A DNA stretch of 38,933 bases from Rhodobiaceae bacterium (lineage in GTDB: Bacteria; Pseudomonadota; Alphaproteobacteria; Rhizobiales; Tepidamorphaceae), in contig SKQW01000327.1 in assembly GCA_007118805.1 (NCBI GenBank), forward strand, positions 1 to 38,933, given 5' to 3'. Shown in pieces: positions 32,893-38,933 of the stretch. The position numbers were made by a program, and so were the translations under genes. The first letter of the stretch is position 1, and every line of letters begins with the position of its first letter. Under the pieces are notes generated by a model. The model was given only the letters and a program-made list of their open reading frames with translations. It did no database searches and was not told where the DNA came from.

Positions 32893-33954
32893 ATGTTTCG
32901 CAAACTTGCACTCACGCTGGCGATAGCGGTTGCCCTGCCAGGATTGGCAGCCGCCGAGGACGATCTTGTCCAACTGGATGCCGGCATGGTGACGGGGGTC
33001 GACCAGGTCGCCCTGCCGATCGCCCTGGAGCAAGGCTTCTTCGAAAAATGGGGGCTCGACGTAAATATTGCCCGCCCCTATGCGACCGGTGTCGATGCGC
33101 TCAACGCACTGCAGGCTGGCGAAAGCAATATCGTCCAGGTCGGCGTGCCGATGATAGGCGCGGTCGTGCGCGGCATGGACCTGGTGGCGCTCGGCAACTA
33201 CAGCGGCAACCCGGCCCAGCTCGGATCGGATACCACGATGGCGCTGGTCTCCAAGGAAGGTTCCGGGATCGACCCTGACGATCTGTCCACGCTCGAGGGC
33301 AAGCGGATCGCCGCCTCGTTCGGCACGATCAACCACCTCTACGCGCTTGCCCTTCTCGAGACTGCCGGGCTGACGCCGGACGACGTCACGCTGGTCAACA
33401 CGCCCCCGCCCGACATGACTGTCGCCCTGATGTCCGACGGCGTCGATGCGTTCTCGGCCTGGGACCCGTGGCCGATCGTGGCCCTCAAGGACGTGCCTGA
33501 CGCCGTCCAGGTCATCCGGGGCGGGGAAGTCATCTCCTATCTGGGCTTCAACGTGGCCACGCGCGACTGGGTGGCGGAGAATGGCGAGACGATCGAGAAG
33601 TTCCTTGCCGCCCTCTCCGAAGCGGATCAGTGGATGCGCGAGAATCCGGATGAAGCTGCCCAGGTGGCCACGCGCTGGATCCCCGGCCTTGATCCGGATG
33701 TCGCCGCCGAGGCGATGCAGTACAACATCCTGCAGGCTGATCGCCGCCTGTCGGACCACAATTACCGCGCGCTCTGGAGCGCAGTAGATACCCTGCACCG
33801 GCTCGACTTCATCGATGACACCTTCGATGTCAACGAGCATATCGAGCCACGGCATATCCTTGCGGCGATGGAGAATCACCCGGAGCTGTTCGACGATCTT
33901 CCGGAAATCCCTGAAGAGGCCATGATAGGCGAAGGTTACGTTTTCCAGCCCTGA
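32893..33954 (+). CDS. NMT1/SsuA-type ABC substrate-binding protein
   Basis: The 353-residue periplasmic protein has a signal peptide at 1-21 (cleavage after LAAAE-type site near AAA/ED) and the NMT1/SsuA fold. VDQVALPIALEQGFFEKWGL near residues 36-55, LEGKRIAASFGTINHLYALALLE near 134-156 and FSAWDPWPIVAL near 192-203 are typical. Such proteins bind sulfonates, nitrate/bicarbonate, pyrimidine or thiamine precursors, and sequence alone does not tell which. GGGAGG-like sequence precedes the ATG. It is last in the operon, unlike many related operons where it is first. Confidence 0.92.
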   Translation: MFRKLALTLAIAVALPGLAAAEDDLVQLDAGMVTGVDQVALPIALEQGFFEKWGLDVNIARPYATGVDALNALQAGESNIVQVGVPMIGAVVRGMDLVALGNYSGNPAQLGSDTTMALVSKEGSGIDPDDLSTLEGKRIAASFGTINHLYALALLETAGLTPDDVTLVNTPPPDMTVALMSDGVDAFSAWDPWPIVALKDVPDAVQVIRGGEVISYLGFNVATRDWVAENGETIEKFLAALSEADQWMRENPDEAAQVATRWIPGLDPDVAAEAMQYNILQADRRLSDHNYRALWSAVDTLHRLDFIDDTFDVNEHIEPRHILAAMENHPELFDDLPEIPEEAMIGEGYVFQP

Positions 33955-33966
33955 GTTTGATTCCAG

Positions 33967-33990
33967 CGGGCGGGGCCTCGGCCCCGCCCG
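33967..33990 (+). terminator. GC-rich hairpin after the NMT1/SsuA-type gene
   Basis: CGGGCGGGGCC (33967-33977) and GGCCCCGCCCG (33980-33990) are perfect inverted arms with two central bases. The hairpin starts 12 bases after the stop codon and is not followed by a T-run. It probably marks the operon's 3' end or protects the binding-protein mRNA. Confidence 0.6.
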
Positions 33991-34129
33991 AATCCAACCG
34001 ACGTTCGCCCCGCTCCATCCGGAGTCGGAAAGCCGTAGCCTGCATTTCTCGCATTCCCGACGATCTGCATTGCATTAGGGCGCGGCAGAGGGGGGTGAAG
34101 GATGCGACAAGCGTAGCGGGCGCTACGGT

Positions 34130-34618
34130 TGAGCGGGGCTTCGCGCGCGGATGCCCCCTTTCTTTGCCGAGCACGGCTTGCCGGTGGCCATCCGAAGCGA
34201 CAACGGCCTACCCTTTGCCAGCCCCAATGGCCCCTTCACTCTCTCCAATCTCTCGGCGTGGTGGCTCAGGGTCGGCTTGCGGCTCGAGCGGAGCATCAGC
34301 CCAGCTCTCCCCATGAGAGCGGCCGCCATGAACGCATGCATTTGACGCTGAAAAAGGAGACCACCCGTCCCCGGGCGCAAACAGCCTGCAACAGCAGGCC
34401 CACTTCGATGCGTTCGTTGCGGCGTTCAACACCGAGCGGCCGCACGAGGCGCTCGCCATACCCTGCCCCGCCGAGCTCTGCAACCCGGCACCGTGGCCCT
34501 ATCAGGGCCTGCCCGAGATCAGACTACCCGTTCCATAACCGCGACGTCCTGGTTACCTCACGCGGCCACATCTGCACGCACCGCAACGAGATCAACATCT
34601 CGACCGTGATGGCCAGTC
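34130..34618 (+). pseudogene. Decayed IS481-type transposase fragment
   Basis: Parts of an IS481-type integrase core can be read only by switching frame at least three times. HGLPVAIRSDNGLPFASPNG and LSNLSAWWLRVGLRLERSIS lie in one frame from about 34160. GRHERMHLTLKKETTRP lies in the second, QQQAHFDAFVAAFNTERPHEAL in the third, and YPFHNRDVLVTSRG with NEINISTV again in the second. The N-terminal half and the C-terminal end are missing, so it is inactive. The right end stops at the aapP stop codon. The about 140 bases to its left have no assignable content. Confidence 0.85.
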
Positions 34619-35402
34619 AGTGCCCGAGGACCTGGCTGAGGAACAGTCTGGTGCGCTCGCTCTGCGGATTATTGAAGAACGTTTCCGGGTCGTTCTGCTC
34701 CACGATGCGGCCCTCGTCCATGAAGATGACACGGTTGGCCACCTTGCGGGCGAATCCCATCTCATGGGTCACCACAAGCATCGTCATGCCCTCCTTGGCC
34801 AGTTCGGTCATGGTATCCAGGACCTCCTTGATCATTTCGGGATCGAGCGCCGAGGTGGGCTCGTCGAAGAGCATGATCTTGGGCTTCATGCACAAGCTGC
34901 GGGCGATCGCGACCCGCTGCTGTTGCCCGCCCGAGAGCTGACCCGGATACTTGTCCGCCTGTTCGGGAATGCGCACCCGTTCAAGGTAATAGCGCGCCGT
35001 CTCCTCGGCCTCGGCGCGCGGGATCTTGCGCACCCAGATCGGCGCCAGCGTGAGATTGTCGAGAACGGTCAGATGGGGGAACAGATTGAATTGCTGGAAC
35101 ACCATGCCGACCTCGGAACGGACCGCGTCGATGTTCTTTAGATTGTCGGAGACCGGTATCCCGTCGACGAGCAGCTCGCCCTTCTGGTAGGGCTCCAGCG
35201 CATTGATGCATCTGATCAGCGTCGACTTGCCCGATCCCGAAGGGCCGCAAATGACGATCCGTTCGCGACGCGATACCGTCAGGTCAATATTGTCCAGCGC
35301 CTGGAAGTTGCCGAACCACTTGCTGAGCTGCCGGATCTGAATCATCGGCTCGCCGCTTCCGCGTCCGACAGATGGCGCTTGCTGGGTATCCGTCGCACTC
35401 AT
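34617..35402 (-). CDS. aapP: General L-amino acid ABC transporter ATP-binding protein AapP
   Basis: The ATPase (261 residues) has Walker [10 protein letters not shown] at 53-61, Q-loop [15 protein letters not shown], signature LSGGQQQRV, Walker [13 protein letters not shown] and switch His in [13 protein letters not shown], the pattern of the polar amino acid family (GlnQ/AapP). The C-terminus FLSQVLGH is complete. The start ATG at 35402 overlaps the aapM stop by four bases. A 20-residue N-terminal extension rich in Gln, Gly and Ser precedes the domain. An IS481 remnant abuts the 3' end. Confidence 0.95.
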   Translation of the reverse strand: MSATDTQQAPSVGRGSGEPMIQIRQLSKWFGNFQALDNIDLTVSRRERIVICGPSGSGKSTLIRCINALEPYQKGELLVDGIPVSDNLKNIDAVRSEVGMVFQQFNLFPHLTVLDNLTLAPIWVRKIPRAEAEETARYYLERVRIPEQADKYPGQLSGGQQQRVAIARSLCMKPKIMLFDEPTSALDPEMIKEVLDTMTELAKEGMTMLVVTHEMGFARKVANRVIFMDEGRIVEQNDPETFFNNPQSERTRLFLSQVLGH

Positions 35403-36508
35403 CCCAGGTCTCCCTTGCGACGATTGCTGTGATCCAGCGTCCGTTCGAGGTGCTGACTGTAGGCCGACATCATGTAGCAGAAGAAGAAATAGATGAGGGC
35501 GATGAACAGATAGGCCTCCTTGTAGAAGCCACGCCATTCGGCGTCGGCCAGGGAGGCTCGTGCCGCCCCCACGAGGTCGAACAGGCCGATGATGATGACC
35601 AGCGAGGTATCCTTGAAGAATCCGATGAAGGTGTTGACGATCGGCGGGATCGAGATTCGCAGGGCCTGCGGCAGGATGATCAGGCGCTGCTTCTGCCAGT
35701 AGCTGAGCCCGAGGCTGTCGGCCGCCTCATACTGGCCCTTCGGGATCGCCTGCAGCCCACCCCGTATGACCTCCGCCAGATAGGCCGCAGCGAACATGAT
35801 CATGCCGATCTGCGCTCGGGCGAGGCGGTCGAAGTTCACCCCTGACGGCAGGAACAGCGGGATGATCAGGGATGCCATGAACAGGATGGTGATCAGGGGA
35901 ACGCCGCGGATCAACTCGATGTAGATGATCGCAACCGCCCGCACCGCCGGCATGTCGGAACGCCGTGCCAGCGCCAGCAATATGCCAAGCGGGAAGGCGA
36001 CGACGAGCCCGATAACGGCAAGCCCGAGGGTCAATGGCAGGCCGCCCCACCTCGTGTTGGGAACATGGGTCAGGCCGAGTATCCCGCCCGACATCAGTAT
36101 CCCGATAGCCGGCAGGCCAATCAGCCAGCCCAGCGCCAGCCAGCGGTTCCACAGGGCACGGTTGCAGCTCGCCGCCAGCAGGCCCAGCCCGATTACCATA
36201 GCAAGGGCGGGCCGCCATTGCTCGGCGTGAGGGTAGAAGCCGAAGACAATGAAGCGCCACTTTTCGTGGATGAACGCCCAGCAGGCGCCGGCGGCCTCCC
36301 GGCAGACTTCGGAGGGTGCCGCCCACCACACGGCGTCGACGGTCAGCCATGTCACGATCGGCGGCACAAGCTGGTAGGCGATCCACAGCAGCAGGATCGT
36401 GAGCAGGGAATTATACCATGTGTTGAACAGGTTCTGGCGGATCCAGTTGAGCGGGCTGGTCGCCTGTGCGGGGGGTGGTGCGGTGGTTGGTGCGGCCAGA
36501 TCCGTCAT
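35399..36508 (-). CDS. aapM: General L-amino acid ABC transporter permease AapM
   Basis: The 369-residue permease of the HisM/AapM class has an N-terminal membrane helix, a periplasmic segment (residues 55-95), then four to five further helices. The [14 protein letters not shown] loop near residue 210, the contact motif [14 protein letters not shown] near 263-276 and [26 protein letters not shown] near 280-305 are typical. Position after aapQ and before aapP matches aapJQMP of Rhizobium. The start ATG lies three bases after the aapQ stop. Confidence 0.95.
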   Translation of the reverse strand: MTDLAAPTTAPPPAQATSPLNWIRQNLFNTWYNSLLTILLLWIAYQLVPPIVTWLTVDAVWWAAPSEVCREAAGACWAFIHEKWRFIVFGFYPHAEQWRPALAMVIGLGLLAASCNRALWNRWLALGWLIGLPAIGILMSGGILGLTHVPNTRWGGLPLTLGLAVIGLVVAFPLGILLALARRSDMPAVRAVAIIYIELIRGVPLITILFMASLIIPLFLPSGVNFDRLARAQIGMIMFAAAYLAEVIRGGLQAIPKGQYEAADSLGLSYWQKQRLIILPQALRISIPPIVNTFIGFFKDTSLVIIIGLFDLVGAARASLADAEWRGFYKEAYLFIALIYFFFCYMMSAYSQHLERTLDHSNRRKGDLG

Positions 36509-36511
36509 CGC

Positions 36512-37705
36512 CTATCGCTCCACCAGCGCAATGTGTCTGTTGTACCAGTTCATGAAGGCGGAGATCGACAGGCTGATGGTGAGATAGACCGCCATGAAGA
36601 TGGTGATGGCCTCGATCGCCTGGCCCGTCTGGTTCATGGTCGTGTTGCCAACCGAGACCAGGTCGGGATAGCCAACTGCCACGGCCAGGGAGCTGTTCTT
36701 GGTCAGGTTGAGGTATTGCGACGTCGTCGGCGGTATGATCAGGCGCAGCGCCTGGGGCAGCACCACGAGGCGCAGCACCAAGCCCTGACGCAGCCCAAGC
36801 GACGCCGCCGCTTCCGTCTGACCCCACGAGACCGCCAGGATGCCTGCCCGGACAATCTCGGCAATGAAGCCGGCGGTGTAGAATGTCAGCCCGAACAGCA
36901 CGGCGGCATATTCCGGGCTGATGACCATGCCGCCCTGAAAGTTGAAGCCCTGCAGGACCGGCACGCTCATCTCGCTGGGCGCGCCGAAGGCGAGCCATAT
37001 GACGAGAGGTGGCCCGAGGAGCGCTACGAGACAGTAGCGTAATGCCGGCAGCCTTTGGCCAGTCCGATCCTGGTAGCGCCTGATATAGCGGTAAACCAGC
37101 ACAGCCGCGGCAATGCCGAACAGCAACGCCAGGCCGATCCAGAAGTGCGAGGGGTCTTCGGCCGGTACAGCGAAGCGGATGCCGCGATTGGAGATCACCA
37201 GCCCGGTAAATGGCTCGAGCGCATTCCGGGGGCCGGGCATCGAGACGGTGATGATCGCGTACCAGATGAAGAGCTGCAGCAGCAGCGGCAGGTTGCGCAT
37301 CACCTCGACGTAGCCGGACGCCACCTTGGCGACCAGCCAGTTGGAGGACAGTCTCAGAATGCCGACCACTGTGCCCAGGACCGTCGCCAGGACGATGCCG
37401 ATGAAGGCGACCTGGAAGGTGTTCAGCAGCCCGACCAGGAAAGCGCGGCCATAGGTGTCCGCCGCACCATAGGGTATGAGGCTTTCGCTGATCTCGAAAC
37501 CGGCCTCGCGCCACAGGAATCCAAAGCCGGTGGATATGTTCTGTCGCTCGAGATTGGAGACAAGGTTCGATACCAGATACCACAGCAGCAGAAGAAGCCC
37601 GCCGACCAGCGCGACCTGATAGATCAGCGCGCGCGTCTGGGGATTGTACCAGACCTTCAGTATCCCTCTCTCGGTGCGCTCACCAGGTCGCGTGCCAACT
37701 GCCAC
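36512..37705 (-). CDS. aapQ: General L-amino acid ABC transporter permease AapQ
   Basis: The 397-residue permease is the partner of AapM, with a long N-terminal region, a helix near 25-45 and a large periplasmic segment containing ISTGFGFLWREAGFEISE near 56-73. The conserved loop MRNLPLLLQLFIWY near 139-152 and the contact motif EAAASLGLRQGLVLRLVVLPQALRLIIPP near 297-325 define the family. The GTG at 37705 is preferred, since GGGAGA precedes it with about 7-base spacing and the family length is about 400. An upstream in-frame ATG would run into the hairpin region. Confidence 0.93.
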   Translation of the reverse strand: MAVGTRPGERTERGILKVWYNPQTRALIYQVALVGGLLLLLWYLVSNLVSNLERQNISTGFGFLWREAGFEISESLIPYGAADTYGRAFLVGLLNTFQVAFIGIVLATVLGTVVGILRLSSNWLVAKVASGYVEVMRNLPLLLQLFIWYAIITVSMPGPRNALEPFTGLVISNRGIRFAVPAEDPSHFWIGLALLFGIAAAVLVYRYIRRYQDRTGQRLPALRYCLVALLGPPLVIWLAFGAPSEMSVPVLQGFNFQGGMVISPEYAAVLFGLTFYTAGFIAEIVRAGILAVSWGQTEAAASLGLRQGLVLRLVVLPQALRLIIPPTTSQYLNLTKNSSLAVAVGYPDLVSVGNTTMNQTGQAIEAITIFMAVYLTISLSISAFMNWYNRHIALVER

Positions 37706-37875
37706 ACCGCGTCTCCCGGGATTGTCAGGCAACCGCTGGGCCGGCCCAAGGCCCTTGGCAAGCCTGTGGATGGCGCGGCCAATGCGGCGGCACGTAGCCC
37801 CGCTTTGTGCATGCGTTTGACGGCGCATCCATCATGGCGGCGATCGGACCGTGATCGAAGAACTTAGCGAGTGGC

Positions 37876-37908
37876 GCGTGGACCCGCCCCGCCGGGGCGG
37901 GTCCACGC
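37876..37908 (-). terminator. Very strong hairpin between aapJ and aapQ
   Basis: Perfect 15-base arms GCGTGGACCCGCCCC (37876-37890) and GGGGCGGGTCCACGC (37894-37908) enclose a 3-base loop. It lies 20 bases after the aapJ stop and about 170 bases before aapQ. Without a T-run it probably acts as an mRNA-end stabiliser and partial terminator, so that binding-protein mRNA exceeds permease mRNA. Confidence 0.7.
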
Positions 37909-37928
37909 AGCGTCAGACGCCTGCCGAT

Positions 37929-38933
37929 TTACCGTACCGGCATCGCATACATCAGGCCGCCATTGGTCCAGAGATCGTTGAGGCCGCGCTGAAGGCCGAG
38001 TGGCGTGTTCGCGCCGACATTGCGCTCAAAGATCTCACCATAGTTGCCGACGGCCATAATGGCATTGTAGGCCCACTTCTCGTCGAGATTCAGATGCTCG
38101 CCCATGCCGGGGCTGGTACCTAGCAGCCGCTGGATTGCGGGATTGTCGCTGTCCAGCATTTCCTCCAGGTTCTCGGAGTTCACTCCGAGTTCCTCCGCTT
38201 CGACGAGCGCATACACCACCCACTTCACGACATTGAACAAATCGTCCTCGCCCTGACGCACCACCGGGCCGAGCGGCTCCTTGGAGATCGTCTCGTCCAG
38301 AATGACGTGGGCTTCGGGATCCTCGGCCACCGTGGAGCGGATCGATGCCAGCCCGGATCGGTCCGTGGTGTAGACGTCGCAACGTCCTGCGAAATAAGCG
38401 GCATTCACCTCATCGAGCTGCTCGATCACCACAGGCTCGAATTCCATGCCGTTGGCGCGGAAGTAATCGGCGAGATTGAGTTCGGTAGTCGTGCCCGGCT
38501 GCACGCATACCGAGGCCCCGCTCAGTTCAAGCGCGCTTTCGACACCCAGATCGGCCGGCACCATGAATCCCTGCCCGTCATAGAAGGTGACCCCGGCGAA
38601 ATGCAGGCCAAGGGAGGTGTCGCGGGTAAGCGTCCAGGTTGTGTTGCGCGACAGGAGATCGACCTCGCCGCCTTGCAGGGCGGTGAACCGCTGCTGCGCC
38701 GTCAGCGCCTGATACTCGACGGCGTCGGGATCGCCGAGGATGGCGGCGGCGATCGCCTTGCAGACGTCAACGTCGAGACCGGTCCAGTTGCCTTCGGAAT
38801 CAGCGTTGGAGAAACCGGCCAGGCCGGTGCTGACGCCACAATTGAGCGTTCCACGTTCGACGATGGTGTCGAGATCGGCCATGGCCGCACCGGCTGTTCC
38901 CATGACCATCGCCGCTGTGGCCGCGGCCCATAC
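37929..38933 (-). CDS. aapJ: General L-amino acid ABC transporter binding protein AapJ (5' end outside window)
   Basis: The periplasmic binding protein lacks only its first residues, because the open frame runs to the window end. The visible part of the signal peptide ends AGAAMA before DLDTIVERGTLNCGVSTGL. Family sequences are GLDVDVCKAIAAAI, ALQGGEVDLLSRNTTWTLTRDT and the C-terminal LNLDEKWAYNAIMAVGNYGE and GLNDLWTNGGLMYAMPVR. This is the extended SBP family 3 binding protein of general amino acid transporters. It is first in the aapJQMP operon and the promoter lies outside the window. Confidence 0.95.
   Translation of the reverse strand, partial: VWAAATAAMVMGTAGAAMADLDTIVERGTLNCGVSTGLAGFSNADSEGNWTGLDVDVCKAIAAAILGDPDAVEYQALTAQQRFTALQGGEVDLLSRNTTWTLTRDTSLGLHFAGVTFYDGQGFMVPADLGVESALELSGASVCVQPGTTTELNLADYFRANGMEFEPVVIEQLDEVNAAYFAGRCDVYTTDRSGLASIRSTVAEDPEAHVILDETISKEPLGPVVRQGEDDLFNVVKWVVYALVEAEELGVNSENLEEMLDSDNPAIQRLLGTSPGMGEHLNLDEKWAYNAIMAVGNYGEIFERNVGANTPLGLQRGLNDLWTNGGLMYAMPVR

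Noticed and set aside
33991-34129. Possible left end of the IS481 element
   Set aside because: I looked for a terminal inverted repeat or further transposase homology and found neither; only a small CGTAGC/GCTACG hairpin is present.

Overview
The window is a GC-rich stretch with short intergenic gaps and many 4-base stop/start overlaps. It is almost certainly the chromosome of an alphaproteobacterium, probably of a Rhizobiales/Rhodospirillales-like lineage; the genus cannot be read from the sequence. The main evidence is a full-length CtrA cell-cycle regulator divergent from fliI-fliJ, four GANTC sites (the CcrM target) in the interval between them, an aapJQMP amino-acid transporter, and the order rplY-pth-ychF.

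Layout. 1-3719 (+): the tail of an unknown gene, then rplY, pth, ychF and two MaoC-type hydratases in tandem. 3727-6080: mtnA (-), a 65-residue membrane protein (+) and a CtaG-like copper/cytochrome oxidase assembly protein (-). 6293-11036 (+): the phenylacetyl-CoA epoxidase module, with paaX and then paaABCDE behind an operator-like inverted repeat. 11112-11193: a pair of REP-like palindromes between convergent paaE and fliJ. 11262-14617: fliIJ (-), a 373-base control region, ctrA (+) and a CheY-like receiver (-). 14950-21819 (+): a complete dipeptide/oligopeptide-type ABC transporter (binding protein, two permeases, two ATPases) followed by an M20 metallopeptidase. 21856-25224: a cassette of SAM methyltransferase, small exported protein and FAD monooxygenase (-), divergent from an HxlR regulator with an SCP2-like C-terminal domain; a perfect 15-base palindrome lies between them. 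25573-28892 (-): a TetR-controlled operon encoding an Acg-type nitroreductase with a Tat-like leader, a 119-residue membrane protein and a DUF6544 protein. 29169-30143 (+): an alpha/beta hydrolase with a twin-arginine leader. 30224-33954 (+): an NMT1/SsuA-type ABC system with two different permeases, an ATPase, an unrecognised 110-residue anchored protein and a binding protein. 34130-34618: a decayed IS481-type transposase. 34617-38933 (-): aapP, aapM, aapQ and the 5'-truncated aapJ.

How the parts work together. Three separate uptake systems (peptides, an unidentified small anion or heterocycle, and polar amino acids) sit beside catabolic enzymes, which fits a nutrient-scavenging heterotroph. 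Each of the three binding-protein genes is followed by a GC-rich hairpin without a T-run, the pattern expected if binding-protein mRNA is stabilised and kept in excess over permease mRNA. The regulatory sites are unusually readable: a TetR promoter with one palindrome exactly between -35 and -10 and a second one just downstream, a perfect HxlR-type palindrome, a PaaX-type inverted repeat, and a CtrA box in the fliI/ctrA gap.

No RNA gene, CRISPR array or intact mobile element was found. The best candidates for undescribed biology are the 110-residue component of the two-permease ABC operon, the HxlR-SCP2/methyltransferase/monooxygenase cassette, and the TetR-Acg-DUF6544 envelope operon. None of them can be called new without database searches.
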